Assembly: GCA_002786025.1 (NCBI GenBank)
Contig: NHNW01000049.1
Location: 186,001 to 250,000, forward strand
Length of the DNA: 64,000 nucleotides
Origin: Zasmidium citrigriseum
Lineage: Eukaryota; Ascomycota; Dothideomycetes; Mycosphaerellales; Mycosphaerellaceae
Direction of reading: 5' to 3'
Shown: positions 1 to 10,047 of the stretch, piece by piece
Position numbering within the stretch: position 1 is the stretch's first letter
Layout: the number at the start of each line of letters is the position of its first letter
Made by a program: the position numbers and the translations under genes
The notes under the pieces: generated by a model
What the model saw: only the letters and a program-made list of their open reading frames with translations
The model's database searches: none
What the model was told of the DNA's origin: nothing

Positions 1-558
1 GCGGTGCACTTGGAAATCCGTCTTCGTCTTGTGGTGTTTGAACGTGATCTCTTTCTCCGGACAGAGGTCGGCCAGCGGTTGAAGGGCAGAGCAAATCACA
101 GGGATCTCCTTCTTCCAGAGCGAGACATTGACAGTCTTAAGATGCGTTGCGGAAATCAGTGCAGCCAGCGCAGAGCACTGGAAGCGAACCTCGTGCGAGT
201 CGAGATCTTCAGCGATAATAACGGCTCTCAGGCGACGGAACTTCGCAAGGCAGGGTGTGGACAAGAGCTCCAGTGTCGAACCAAGACTTCTCCGTGCAGT
301 GAGCCAATTCGACTCGCTGTACCGGCCAGGGACTTTGAGCGTCTGCAGGGAAATGCCGCGTGGGCAGGCGATGGTGATCTCGATTTGATTCTCTCCATAA
401 AGCACATCTTCCGCCTCTTTCCTCACGAGCTTGCATGTCCTCAGGATTGCGGTCTGTGGGCCGCGACATGGTTCGGCCCAAGTATCGACGACGAGGAGTT
501 CTCTGTACACGAGGACGCGGAGTTCGGGAGGCAATTTCATGAACTGGGTGAAAGACAT
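1..558 (-). CDS. F-box-like (LPPELRVLVYR) protein, cut by window edge
   Basis: The ATG at 558-556 opens a frame that stays open to base 1, so 186 codons are visible and the C-terminus lies outside the window. Near the N-terminus is LPPELRVLVYRELL, the F-box-like/2EXR-type helix found in large fungal families. It is followed by TAILRTCKLVRKEAEDVLYG, a segment that also occurs, slightly changed, in the next gene downstream in this window (889-1869, same strand). The two are therefore tandem paralogues. Proteins with such a motif are thought to bind partners, possibly as SCF ubiquitin-ligase adaptors, but no function is known for this subfamily and none can be read from the sequence. A start further upstream (an N-terminal extension, as in the paralogue) is possible. 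Confidence 0.75.
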   Translation of the reverse strand, partial: MSFTQFMKLPPELRVLVYRELLVVDTWAEPCRGPQTAILRTCKLVRKEAEDVLYGENQIEITIACPRGISLQTLKVPGRYSESNWLTARRSLGSTLELLSTPCLAKFRRLRAVIIAEDLDSHEVRFQCSALAALISATHLKTVNVSLWKKEIPVICSALQPLADLCPEKEITFKHHKTKTDFQVHR

Positions 559-888
559 GTTGTGGACAAGCGATTGATTTCCGTCCAGGTTCAAGGATCG
601 TAGAAAACAGCAAAGCAGTGAGTGGAATCTTCTGAGGAGGGATCGCAATCAGGGAAAGCGAGAAGAATTTTGAATTGGGTTTCGATTTTGAAAAGTCATG
701 CGCACATACTCCTTGGTATTTCAGGAGTATGGTGCCCACAGACTTGACCGTAACCCACCGCATGGTTGGATCCGGGCACCGGTTCGGTCGCTTTAGTCGT
801 GAGGATGGGCCAGTCATATACCCCTGGTAGTCATCCCTTCTCTCGAAGCTGTTGTGGTATTTCGTGTGCAACAAGGCTTCTCATGCGC
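559..888. other. intergenic, about 330 b
   Basis: This lies between two same-strand paralogues. It would hold the 5' region of the gene ending at 1 and the 3' end of the gene starting at 1869. I see no further gene. Confidence 0.6.
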
Positions 889-1869
889 TTAGTCCTGGCC
901 CTCTTCTGTGGAGATCGCCTTCTTCTCGTCTGCCAGCACTTTCTTCAGAAGCTCGGTCACTTCGCACACCAGCTCTTCGCCTTTCGCATCGTACAGTGTT
1001 TTATTATCGCAGATCGTGCTCTTGATGACCTTGATCTTCTCTTGGAAAGCAAGCCGTCGCTCGTCGTCTGCTATCGAGCAGGAAACCTTCTCGAGTTCGA
1101 TGATGGTCTTGAACCACTCCGCAAGGGTGTCGTTCGCGCTGCGACTCGGGTGATCGGTAAGAGGCGCCAACGAATCCAGAGACAACACTTCCTTTGTGTC
1201 CGCGTCCTTGAATGTCATGTTGATGCGGGACTTGAGGTCGATCAGGGGTTGCAGCGCATGGTGACCGGCCGCTGATGTGTAGGCGTGTAAGCCACCCATG
1301 AGGTGGACCGTAACATTTCGACATGCGCTCTGTTCGAGAAAGGTGGAGAGGACCGAAGTTTGGAAGCGTGTAGCCTGCAACGGGGACTGAGGATCGAGAA
1401 GGTTGATCAAGACCTTCATGCGACCGAATTTCCCGAGAAGAGCCGTGTACATCTTGAGCGGCACACTCACATCGCGACTGTTCTTCCAGCTGTTCCAAAC
1501 AACGCTTCGCTCTGGCAGGCAAGTGCACAGCGTGTATCGACCATCCGCAGCAATCAAGAGGGCAATGAAGGCCTCATTTTCGCCGTAGAGCACATCCTCG
1601 GCTTCCTTCTTGACCATCTTGTTGGAGCGTAGTATGGCAGTTCTTCCACGTCGTTGGCTCGCGAACACCTGCCGATACACAAGGAGGCGCAGCTCGGGAG
1701 GCAGGTCCATGAACCGATGGAAGGTGGCGTTGCGATCGAGTTTGAGAAGAGCGGCAATATACCTGTCCCTCGGGCGTCCTCGACGACGGACTTTGCTCAC
1801 ATCTCCCATGCGACTCTCCACAAACCCTTGCAATTCTTCCGTCGTACAGGTGTCGTAGCCGTGATACAT
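889..1869 (-). CDS. F-box-like protein, 326 aa, paralogue of the gene at 1-558
   Basis: A single uninterrupted frame of 326 residues. After a basic N-terminal stretch (KVRRRGRPRDR, about residues 26-36) comes the F-box-like motif MDLPPELRLLVYRQVF (about 54-69). This is followed by TAILRSNKMVKKEAEDVLYG, nearly the same as in the neighbouring gene 1-558. The rest is helical and Lys/Glu-rich towards the C-terminus (residues about 255-326), without a recognisable catalytic motif. The pair lies head to tail on the minus strand, which points to local duplication. The role is unknown. Binding of a partner through the F-box-like helix is inferred from the family only. Confidence 0.8.
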   Translation of the reverse strand: MYHGYDTCTTEELQGFVESRMGDVSKVRRRGRPRDRYIAALLKLDRNATFHRFMDLPPELRLLVYRQVFASQRRGRTAILRSNKMVKKEAEDVLYGENEAFIALLIAADGRYTLCTCLPERSVVWNSWKNSRDVSVPLKMYTALLGKFGRMKVLINLLDPQSPLQATRFQTSVLSTFLEQSACRNVTVHLMGGLHAYTSAAGHHALQPLIDLKSRINMTFKDADTKEVLSLDSLAPLTDHPSRSANDTLAEWFKTIIELEKVSCSIADDERRLAFQEKIKVIKSTICDNKTLYDAKGEELVCEVTELLKKVLADEKKAISTEEGQD

Positions 1870-2234
1870 CTTGAGTTGTTTTGGCGGCGTAGTCGCGCCG
1901 CGTTTGTCGGAGATCGAGAAGGCAGCCTCGACGACCGACGATGATGGTATGTGAAGAAGGAAGAGGTGGTGCGATGAAGGGAAGTCGAGGTTGCGGCGGA
2001 GTTCGGCAGTGACGCTTCATGCGCGCACGTGAAGCCAGAGGATCGTCGCGGCTTGCCTTTCCGCCGATTTGCTTGCGACCAAAGCACTCAACACGGTGAC
2101 CATAAGCGAACAGGAGATAATTTGGAGAGATCGGAACGACGATTCGGTGATTCATGATCGTCCGCGATCAAAGACAAAGCTGATGCGTTCCTCCAATCCA
2201 TGGTCGATAGGCCTAACATACCACATCTCACACC
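1870..2234. other. intergenic, about 365 b
   Basis: This separates the F-box-like gene from the 3' end of COQ9. Both neighbours are on the minus strand. No extra gene or repeat is seen. Confidence 0.55.
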
Positions 2235-3005
2235 TCATATCCTGACCCCCTTACTCCTCGCCAAATTCACAACCGCCCCCGCCTGAAAGCCCACCCACTC
2301 CGCAAACCCACCCACCGCACCGCCCACAACCCTAACCTCCTCAAGTCTCCGATCAAGAAACTCCTCCGTCTCCTTCATATCCCCACCCGCGACACTCGTC
2401 TGAAAAACCTCCGTAGCAGCATAAACCCCACTCAGCGTAGCCCTCTTACTATACCAACTCGCATCAACACTGACATCCCCCGCAAGATACCAAATCTCAT
2501 CAGCCAAAAGTCCCAACTCCCTCAGCGAAGACGGAAGATTCTCCGCCAAGGACATTAACCCAAGAGCCTCCGTATACCGCGGCAGAACACCAGTATCAAT
2601 ATTCGCTCGCAATCGCTCGAGGACGAGACTCTTGACTTTCCGTCCGACGCCCAGTTTTTGGTCTTCGGGGAACTGGATCCGGTCTTTGAGCGCGAGGCGT
2701 TGGGTTGTGAGGTGGTAGAGCACGAGGTCGTAGGGGCCGCGCGGGAAGAGGTTTGTGGAGATGTCGAGGTAGCCGGCGTCTTTGGCGCCCAGGGTGAGGG
2801 ATTGTTGCGTGAAGCCGTGGGCTGGGACGTGTTTGAGGGCGGAGGAGAGGATGGCGGATTCGGCGGCGCGGTAGGGTGGTGGGTCAGGGTGTTCGGTCGA
2901 GTGGTAGAGTGCTTTTGAGGTGGGTTGGAGGAGGAGTGGGCGCAGTGAGGCGGGTGTGCGGAGGAGCGTGCGGAGGGCCATTGGGGTGGAGTGGGAGAGA
3001 GACAT
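2235..3005 (-). CDS. COQ9: Ubiquinone biosynthesis protein COQ9
   Basis: 256 residues from the ATG at 3005 (MSLSHSTPMALRTLLRTP). This start gives a typical Arg/Ser/Leu-rich mitochondrial presequence, and an upstream in-frame ATG at 3101 would add 32 residues. The mature part shows the COQ9 pattern: AAESAILSSALKHVPAHGF with the TetR-like first helices, then LFPRGPYDLVLYH, and near the end FLDRRLEEVR followed by GGFAEWVGFQAGAV. COQ9 is a lipid-binding mitochondrial matrix protein that presents coenzyme Q precursors to COQ7 within the CoQ synthome. There is no visible intron. RAD54 lies just upstream on the same strand. Wobble bases run C-rich in the 5' half and G-rich in the 3' half of the gene. 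Confidence 0.93.
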   Translation of the reverse strand: MSLSHSTPMALRTLLRTPASLRPLLLQPTSKALYHSTEHPDPPPYRAAESAILSSALKHVPAHGFTQQSLTLGAKDAGYLDISTNLFPRGPYDLVLYHLTTQRLALKDRIQFPEDQKLGVGRKVKSLVLERLRANIDTGVLPRYTEALGLMSLAENLPSSLRELGLLADEIWYLAGDVSVDASWYSKRATLSGVYAATEVFQTSVAGGDMKETEEFLDRRLEEVRVVGGAVGGFAEWVGFQAGAVVNLARSKGVRI

Positions 3006-3226
3006 CGTTGTTGAATGAGAGGTGATGCCTTTGGATGGTTGGTGGCGATGGAAGAGACGGATCGTCTGTGAATCGAGACGTGAAGTCGGAGCATTGGCCA
3101 ACTTCCGCGATCACTAAATTTTGATTAAGAAGCTCAATGGAATTTCATGAAGTTCATCGTTATGCTGTACATCTTTATGTCTAGCCATATCATCATTGCC
3201 GTCATCATGCTTCTTGCTCTATCATC

Positions 3227-5668
3227 TCAATGACTGATGTACTGGAACACCGCGCTGACATCCTTCTCAGCAGTCTCTTGGCGTAGCAACAGGTCTTGGA
3301 TCCTGCCCATCGCTCCGCCGTCACCATCATTCGTGAAGTGATTCCACGTGCTTGAATCACCGTATAGCATGGCCGGTGCTTTGATGAACTGTCGACCATC
3401 CTTGCAACGCTTGCATTTGAATGTGTCATGCGTGTCGCTAGTAGTGCCAGGTCGATACTGGAACAGCTCTCGCAAAGAGTCCAATCCGAAATGTCTCTCA
3501 ACATCTTCCGCAGAATCAACAACACAGGATGAGAGCGACTGCTTGTGTGCTTGACGCTGGAAGATCTTTTCCTCGATCGTACCAGTGGCGATGAATCGAT
3601 AGACGAAGCAGTCCTTCTTCTGTCCATCACGCCAAACACGAGCGAGCGCCTGCTGATCTGCTGCTGGGTTCCAATCCGGATCGAAGAGCACAAGACGGTT
3701 GGCGCCAATGAGATTGATACCACAGCCACCTGCCTTGGAGGAAAGTAGGAATACAAACTCCTCGCCTTCGGGATCGTTGAACTTGTCGACCAGCTTTTGT
3801 CGCTTGTTGACGTTCATGGTGCCGTCCAGGCGAAGACAGCCGTAGCTGCGATTACGACAGAGCTTCTCAAAGACGTCCAGCGTTTGAGTGTAATTGGAGA
3901 TCAAAACGATCTTGTCGTTGGTGTCCTGTCGAATCCGTGCAAGCATGCGGTCAAGCACTTGGAACTTGCCAGAATACCACGGCTTGACATCTCGGTCGCG
4001 ACCACGAGCGTCCTTGGGTACGAAGTCTTCTGGGAAGTGTTCCTCGCATCCAGGCAGGTCCTCTGGAAGGTTGAGAAGATCCGGGTGGTTGCAAAGCTTC
4101 TTCAGGAGACCAATTGCTTTCAATGGCTGACTGCCTTTGCCGCGGAGTAGACTCTGAATCTCGGGCGATTTGATGAAGTAGTTGTAAAGGTCCAGCTGGA
4201 AAGGTGCCAGATTGCAGAAGACGACATGCTCGTACTTGATCGGCAAGTATTTGGAGAGAAGCTCGTTGGTGCGTCGAATGATAAACTTGTTGACTGTAGT
4301 GAGTAGTTCCTTGAGGCATTCGTCTCCTTTCTGGCGATCCGAATCGCTGCCGTCCGCGTCACGTCCACGAAGAATAGGGATCTCATACTTCTTTCTGAAC
4401 TCTTGACGGGTGCCGAGGTATCCCGGGTTGGCAAAGTTGAGAAGGGCGAAATACTCGGATAAGTCGTTCTGGATTGGCGTGCCGGATAAGATGACTCTCT
4501 TGCGCACATTCAAGCTGTTCAAGGCCTCGAACGTCTGACTCTCGCCGTTCTTCAATCGATGACCTTCATCGCACAGCATGAGTCCAATGGGTGTGTTGCG
4601 TAGCTCGTCGACGTAGAGACGCAAGGTTTCGTAGGATACGATCAAACAAGGCCGAACAACGGCTCGTCCTGTCGCGGAGGCCCATTGTCGCATCTGAAGG
4701 GTCAGTTCGTCTTTTGAAGCCTTGCCATCCACGGCGAATGGCGTGATTGCTCCCTCTCCAAGCCACTTGACCAGCTCGTTCGCCCAATTTCGAACCAGAC
4801 TGGAAGGGCAAGCGATGACACACTTCTGAATCGTGCTCTTGCCAGCCTCGGGAGACTGCTTCAACAACGTCCACATCAGACTGATGCACTGCAATGTCTT
4901 TCCCAGACCCATTCCGTCTGCCATGATGCAGCCTTCTGCGCTGGGATCCACGAGCCCAGTCACGCATTTGTACATGAACTTGACACCCTCGATTTGATGC
5001 GGTCTCAGTACTTTGGCCAGTCGAGGATCGATCACCACCGGCACTTTCGGTCGTTCTGTATCCACCGTCTTCTTGATGCCCAATATATCTGCTAAGCTCT
5101 TGTGCATCAGAGGCTCATCCAGCTTCGTCTGCTCCTCTTTCTCACCATCTTTGCCCTCCTCGCCTTCTGTCAACTCTTTCGGCGCAGGCTTGCCATCAAC
5201 GGTCGGATCGAACAGTACGATGGCGAACTCTCCGCTCGGATCGTGTAGAGGCTTTGCGACGAAGACAGCACCCTGGCGTAGACCGAGCAAAGGTGGAGGT
5301 CGACACGAGTTGTATGCTGTAGGATCTTTGTTCTTCAATGGCACGGAGAAGCGAGCGCGAAAGGTAGTGTCCTTGTCCTTGGCCTTGAAGACGGGGAAGC
5401 GATTGACCTCTCGAGTGGCAAGCGCAAGGCGATCTTCATTGGTATAGGGTTTGTCGCCGTCTTCGGCTTCGCCATCGCCACCAGTATAGTCGACTCTTCG
5501 TCTCTTGCGAGCTGGCTTCTCTGAGACTCGGGCAGGAGTGTTGGAGCCGGGGCATTTGAATGGCTTGACGAGCCGGTCGGCGGATTGTGGTGTGCCGCCG
5601 TACAGACGAGCGCGATGCTTGCCGGTAGATGCTGGCGGGACATTTTCCTTGTCTGCGGCGACGGCCAT
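3227..5668 (-). CDS. RAD54: DNA repair and recombination protein RAD54 (SWI2/SNF2 ATPase)
   Basis: Rad54 translocates on duplex DNA and drives strand invasion with Rad51 during homologous recombination in the nucleus. The preferred ATG at 5668 has a strong context (GCCGTCGCCATGG) and gives 813 residues starting MAVAADKENVPP. An in-frame ATG at 5815 would add 49 residues of poor quality. Visible motifs, numbered from 5668: KPFKCPGSNTPAR at about 35; the ATP-binding loop MADGMGLGKT at about 249-258; the Walker B box DEGH at about 367-370; SGTPIQN at about 395-401; and in the second RecA domain LSSKAGGCGINLIGANR and ARVWRDGQ. A CKRC pair sits near the C-terminus. There are no introns. The sequence is intact with all helicase motifs present. 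It is adjacent to COQ9. Confidence 0.97.
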   Translation of the reverse strand: MAVAADKENVPPASTGKHRARLYGGTPQSADRLVKPFKCPGSNTPARVSEKPARKRRRVDYTGGDGEAEDGDKPYTNEDRLALATREVNRFPVFKAKDKDTTFRARFSVPLKNKDPTAYNSCRPPPLLGLRQGAVFVAKPLHDPSGEFAIVLFDPTVDGKPAPKELTEGEEGKDGEKEEQTKLDEPLMHKSLADILGIKKTVDTERPKVPVVIDPRLAKVLRPHQIEGVKFMYKCVTGLVDPSAEGCIMADGMGLGKTLQCISLMWTLLKQSPEAGKSTIQKCVIACPSSLVRNWANELVKWLGEGAITPFAVDGKASKDELTLQMRQWASATGRAVVRPCLIVSYETLRLYVDELRNTPIGLMLCDEGHRLKNGESQTFEALNSLNVRKRVILSGTPIQNDLSEYFALLNFANPGYLGTRQEFRKKYEIPILRGRDADGSDSDRQKGDECLKELLTTVNKFIIRRTNELLSKYLPIKYEHVVFCNLAPFQLDLYNYFIKSPEIQSLLRGKGSQPLKAIGLLKKLCNHPDLLNLPEDLPGCEEHFPEDFVPKDARGRDRDVKPWYSGKFQVLDRMLARIRQDTNDKIVLISNYTQTLDVFEKLCRNRSYGCLRLDGTMNVNKRQKLVDKFNDPEGEEFVFLLSSKAGGCGINLIGANRLVLFDPDWNPAADQQALARVWRDGQKKDCFVYRFIATGTIEEKIFQRQAHKQSLSSCVVDSAEDVERHFGLDSLRELFQYRPGTTSDTHDTFKCKRCKDGRQFIKAPAMLYGDSSTWNHFTNDGDGGAMGRIQDLLLRQETAEKDVSAVFQYISH

Positions 5669-6041
5669 GGCGACGGCGAGGTGTGTTGCGATGGTGTTCG
5701 AGTCGGCCAAAACAATGTCTCGCCACTGGAGGAAGTCGTCCCGACGCGCCGTCGGGAAGGCAGACGCGCCGGAGTGCACGAGCCACTTCACCAAAACTCG
5801 TGACCTGGCATTCACTTCACCTCACCTGAAACTAGATCTTGAGAAAATCATCAACATAGTCGTGTATACGCATCGCTTCGTGATTTCATTGCTCGTGTTC
5901 AATCCTGACTCAGGCTCTCAGAGCCCGTTCTCGTAAATCAAATCGCACTCGCTCTCTCCACCTCATGGCCCTAGACAGTGCCTCTGAAAGGCCTGTCGAC
6001 CACTCTCATCCAAGAGCAGACGACGGGGATCGACTGACTGA
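5669..6041. other. intergenic, about 370 b
   Basis: This is the 5' flank of RAD54 and the 3' flank of the spliced F-box-like gene. Part of it could encode an N-terminal extension of RAD54 (ATG at 5815). Nothing else is seen. Confidence 0.5.
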
Positions 6042-6768
6042 CTAGTCATCACTAGCCTCCTCCTCCTCACCAGACCAAGCCCACCAGCCATTCGACGCAT
6101 CGTCCGTTCCGAACTTATACTGCCAGAGAATATCCTCAAGCTCATCCCACTCCAGCTTCTCCTTCAGCTTATCGGTGATCTTGAACGTGCGACTGGCCAC
6201 CTTCTCCGCCTCGTTGCGGCCGGCGGTGCCCGTAATGACATAGCAACGAGGCAGCTTTCCCAGGTAGAACTCCTTGCACCAGGCCACCACAGACTCCCAC
6301 TTGACGGAATCGCCGACTGTAGTGACGGAGAGCATCTTGCGTCTGATCATCTTCTCGTAGAACTCGTCGGCTCCGAGAGTGTGGAGGAAGGCGGCGTAGA
6401 ACTTGGACTCGAAGCCGGTGACGTCGACTTGATGGGGTTGCTCGAGGAAGCTGGAGAGGAGGATGTCAGCGATCTCCGAGATATGAGTGTGCAGCTGGGC
6501 GACTGAATGGCCTTTCGAGACCTTGGACTCGGCCTTCTTTCGCGGGGATAGGGACTTACTAGATGGACTTCGCCTCCTGTCGAATCTTGCGACAGACTTG
6601 AAGAAGAGCAGGAAGCTTGAAGTTGATGTCGACCACAACATCTTCCTCGTCGAGCATGGAGAGGCGATAGATCCGGTTACGAAGCTCAGCTGGGAGTTTG
6701 AGCAGTCTCGGCTGCGTGTCCTCCGACGCAGGTGCTGCCTCAGGCGCTGGCTGCTCGGCGGCCGACAT
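6042..6768 (-). CDS. F-box-like protein, 205 aa, two exons
   Basis: Exon 1 is 6768-6560 and exon 2 is 6450-6042. The intron (6559-6451, 109 b) begins GTAAGT and ends in a pyrimidine-rich TCCTCTCCAG. This join is the only one that keeps the frame, and it rebuilds the family pattern: KLPAELRNRIYRLSM (about residues 24-38), then LPALLQVCRKIRQEAKSIYF, which corresponds to the ATCRxIEREALxxYF segment of the genes at 7276 and 8317. Further on come FESKFYAAFLHTLG and a very acidic end, WWAWSGEEEEASDD. It lacks the EGGLQV motif of its relatives and is shorter, so it is a divergent member. The function is not known. Confidence 0.8.
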
Positions 6769-7275
6769 TCTTGATGGAGATGGAGATTGGTCCTTGTGAG
6801 TGGGTAAAGCGGTGCGATGCGTGGATCTTTATGGACCTCGATGATGAGAGGTCAATGAGAGGGTTGTATTGTTGCCGGCGGAGCCAAGAATCGCAAGGTG
6901 CGCCAGGACAATGCAGAGTCACCATTGTCGTTGCCTAGCAACGGAGTGCCATGACGTCGACCCCTGAGCCCCGTGATCAGTGGACAAGCCGGCCAGCCTC
7001 GAGCATGGCCAGAGAAGCGATCCCCGAAACTGCTACTGTTCTTCGAACGCAGAAACTCCCTATCAGAGGCATAGAAGAGATGAAAAGCAAGGAGATTGAG
7101 AGAACAACGAGTTGGGGAATGATCCCCGTGGATACAAATGATCTACGTATGTTGAAGCTCTCCATCCGATGCTTGGACGATGTAGTTATTAGGGAGATGC
7201 TACTCCTCCGGCCTCCGATTCCACCTCCGCCTCGAGCTTCTTCCTTCGATACTCACACGCAATCGCACACCATCC
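6769..7275. other. intergenic, about 500 b
   Basis: This lies between two same-strand F-box-like genes. No coding sequence, repeat or RNA gene is recognised. Confidence 0.55.
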
Positions 7276-8019
7276 CTACAAGTCTTTGATCCGCTCCGCG
7301 ACCTCCCTCGTCGTCAATGTCCGTCTCCGAAACAACTGATCCCGTCTCGTCCACTTGGAAAGCCGTGCCATGTCCGCGATCTCCTCTGCCACTCTTTCAA
7401 CCCGGCGAACTTGTAAGCCACCCTCCGTGTCCTTCTCAATCTTGGCCCACCGCATGCTGCTCGCGAAGTTCTGTGCCCGAACCATCCAAGTCTTGAATCT
7501 TTCCATGTACTTCAGACCGTATCTGTACTTCACAAACTCCATCTGTGGTCCAGAATTGCCAGTGACGGAGAGAAAGTTGAAGCCCGTGAGGCGTTGTGCT
7601 CCTCCGTGGGTCTGACCGCAGGTCCAGCACCAGGGGTATGGCATGGCGATCGTGAAGACGACGTCGTGGATGGGGAACTTCGATACGTAGGTATTGAGCC
7701 ACCGCTTGGTCTTCTTGTCGAGGCCTTTGGAGACTCGGCCCTCGTAGTCGACGGAGATGGTGTAGCGGAACTTCTGGTGGCGGAAGTAGTCGCGTAGAGT
7801 CTCGCGCTCGATCCAGCGACAGGTTGCTGTGAGTGGTGGGCGTTTGATGGTCGTCAGCTCGACTCGACCGTCGCTGTCGGTGTTGTCCTCCATCACGGCA
7901 TAGTGATAGATCATGAGGCGGAGTTCTGAGGGGAGGCGCATGAGCTCAGACTGGCTCTGGTCGTGCTCGAGTCTCTCCGGCCAGAACGCATCCGCCGTAC
8001 GGCGAATGAGGCCGAGCAT
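7276..8019 (-). CDS. F-box-like protein, 247 aa (YFRHxKF / EGGLQV subfamily)
   Basis: A single exon. The F-box-like motif MRLPSELRLMIYHYAVM lies at about residues 27-43. After it comes PPLTATCRWIERETLRDYF and then RHQKFRYTISVDY, the conserved block of this subfamily. A possible metal-binding WCWTCG lies in the middle, and AKIEKDTEGGLQVRRVERVA near the C-terminus. The same series of blocks occurs in the genes at 8317, 10048 and 44000, so they descend from one ancestor. No enzymatic residues are seen. An adaptor or scaffold role is a guess from the F-box-like helix. Confidence 0.8.
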   Translation of the reverse strand: MLGLIRRTADAFWPERLEHDQSQSELMRLPSELRLMIYHYAVMEDNTDSDGRVELTTIKRPPLTATCRWIERETLRDYFRHQKFRYTISVDYEGRVSKGLDKKTKRWLNTYVSKFPIHDVVFTIAMPYPWCWTCGQTHGGAQRLTGFNFLSVTGNSGPQMEFVKYRYGLKYMERFKTWMVRAQNFASSMRWAKIEKDTEGGLQVRRVERVAEEIADMARLSKWTRRDQLFRRRTLTTREVAERIKDL

Positions 8020-8316
8020 GGCGTAGTCGGCCGCTGCCTTCGCGGAGATAAAGACGAGCGAAGTTGGAGGTTGGACGTCGGAAGATGGAAGTTGAAGCGA
8101 CAGATGCTGAAGGGGTCTTTTGAGCTGTAGGCATGTGATTTAGCATGTGACAGTGTTCAAACTTCACTTCTCAGCTCACTTACCGAAGACAGCAGCGAAA
8201 AGCCAGGCCAAAAAATATGTACCCGTAGTTATGTGAAGAGTCAGAACAACAAACAAGCTCGAGATTGAAGAGATCGGAAGCAGCATGTGCTGGACTTTGC
8301 GCCTTCCTCGCCACCA

Positions 8317-9213
8317 TCACGCCTCCTTCAAACTCGAGACCGCTGCTTCCTCCTCCAGCTTCTTCCTCCTTAATTCGCACGCAACCGCACACCAAGCGAA
8401 CAAATCATCCGTCTGATCCAGCAATTTCGCCTTGTCCCGCATCTCACCTCTCCAAGGCCGCAACCGCATGGACCAAGTCAACCGATCATCCAGACGAGTC
8501 ATCTTCCTCAAACAGCGAGCAACACGTTCCAGATCTCCGACCTGCAAGCCCCCTTCCGCGAGCCGCTCAATCTTGCCCCAGGCCTTCTCGTTCGTGCGCA
8601 GGTTCTGCCGCTCCACTTTCTTCGCCGACTTCTGATGCAAAAGATCGAGAGCATCCTGTCGATCCAGGAAGTCCATGTACACTCCCGTGTCACGTCCAAT
8701 GGTCATGAACGGGAGAAAGACCAAGCTGTCATACCACTGAGAGATTTCTTCTGTGGTGCTGCCACAACGAGGACACCACGCCGGCGGGACGTAGATGACG
8801 AATTCAACATCATGGATCCTCAAGTCGAGGATTCCGGTAGCCTTCCACCATTGGCGGATCTTAGGCTCTGGAGACATCCACACGCGAGCGAAGTAGTCGA
8901 CTCCGATCGAATAGGAGAATTTCTCGTGGCGGAAGTATTCTGGTAAGGCCTCCCTCTCGATGGTTCGACAGGTCGCTATTAGGGCGGGACGTCGCAGGTA
9001 GACCAGGTTAGGTCGCTTGTTTGATTTGAGAGTGTCGGGTACGACGTCGTCTCCGATAAGAGCATACTGGTAGATGCTGAGTCGCAGCTCGGAAGGGAGG
9101 CGGAAGAAGGGACTCTGAGTTTGTGCGTTCTCGAGACGCTCCGGTGGGCACTTGGTCTTGTCCTCCTTGCGACGCAGGAGACGTCGCACCAAAAACTTCG
9201 CTTTGATCGGCAT
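8317..9213 (-). CDS. F-box-like protein, 298 aa (YFRHxKF / EGGLQV subfamily)
   Basis: The start at 9213 (MPIKAKFLVRRLLRRKE) is preferred because it gives the basic N-terminus seen in relatives. An in-frame ATG at 9294 would add 27 residues. Blocks in order: FRLPSELRLSIYQYALIG, then RRPALIATCRTIEREALPEY followed by FRHEKFSYSIGVDY, a WCPRCG cysteine pair, KIERLAEGGLQVGDLERVAR, and a Lys/Glu-rich tail. It lies just upstream of, and on the same strand as, its closest local relative (7276-8019), with a gap of about 300 bases, which suggests tandem duplication. The function is unknown. Confidence 0.8.
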   Translation of the reverse strand: MPIKAKFLVRRLLRRKEDKTKCPPERLENAQTQSPFFRLPSELRLSIYQYALIGDDVVPDTLKSNKRPNLVYLRRPALIATCRTIEREALPEYFRHEKFSYSIGVDYFARVWMSPEPKIRQWWKATGILDLRIHDVEFVIYVPPAWCPRCGSTTEEISQWYDSLVFLPFMTIGRDTGVYMDFLDRQDALDLLHQKSAKKVERQNLRTNEKAWGKIERLAEGGLQVGDLERVARCLRKMTRLDDRLTWSMRLRPWRGEMRDKAKLLDQTDDLFAWCAVACELRRKKLEEEAAVSSLKEA

Positions 9214-10047
9214 GTTCCCGGCGTGATGTCTTATGAGATGTGTTGCGAAGGTGCTGTCGGCAGCTTGGTGGCTAATAGGTTGTTTCGGGATCACAGTTCA
9301 TCTGTGGATGTGAGAAAGCATGGGGATTTACGTAGAAAAGCATAGGCATTTATATCGGAATTTTCTTGCGGCGAGTCATGCACACGTGGGAAAAAATACC
9401 AGAAGCTGAAATCTGCTTAGTAGCTGTACGCTTTGCCAGGCATCGCTGGATACCGATGCGAAAAGCTCTGTAAACTAGCGAACATTGGGACGACTCCATT
9501 AGGTCAGAAGACTACGCATGCTTCTCCGCTTCAGCTTCATAGACTGGGTTGCTTACGACCAGGTCATTCCGAATTCATTCATTCGCCCATGTGATTGCCA
9601 AGACCAATGGCGTGGAATGCCGTCAGCATGAACTGATGCAAAGACATCAGTCAATCAACATTTAACGATTATGAGCACTTTCTTCTCGGCTACTTACTGT
9701 CCTGAATCCTTATTTTCTACCAACGGTTCCCATCTGATTTGCTTCATCAGACTTTACCAACGACCAAGCATACAGCTGCATACTAACTCGTTCCTACGGT
9801 TGGCCGGGAAAGGTACCATGCGTCTTAACGACAGATCCGTCATTTCTACTCGCACAAGAATATTTAAATCACACGACTGCCGCTCGCTCATTCTCTCCCT
9901 CTCGAGATCGTCAACATTTAATACCACTACCTAAGTGATAGCTCGCTGCTCGTGAGACACTTTCCCGACGCGACTCAGCTTTTCACAAGCCATCAAGCGC
10001 AGGTTCAATCTCTCAAGCCTCGTGAGAACCGTGGAGATTGAAGCACC
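9214..10047. other. divergent intergenic region, about 830 b
   Basis: A shared 5' region between two divergently transcribed F-box-like genes (minus at 9213, plus at 10048). TATTTAAATC at 9861-9870 is a possible TATA element for the plus-strand gene. No coding sequence is recognised. Confidence 0.5.

Noticed and set aside
209..874. 221-codon open frame on the minus strand
   Set aside because: It overlaps the F-box-like gene 1-558 on the same strand in another frame, and its Arg/Pro-rich composition is that of a shadow frame.
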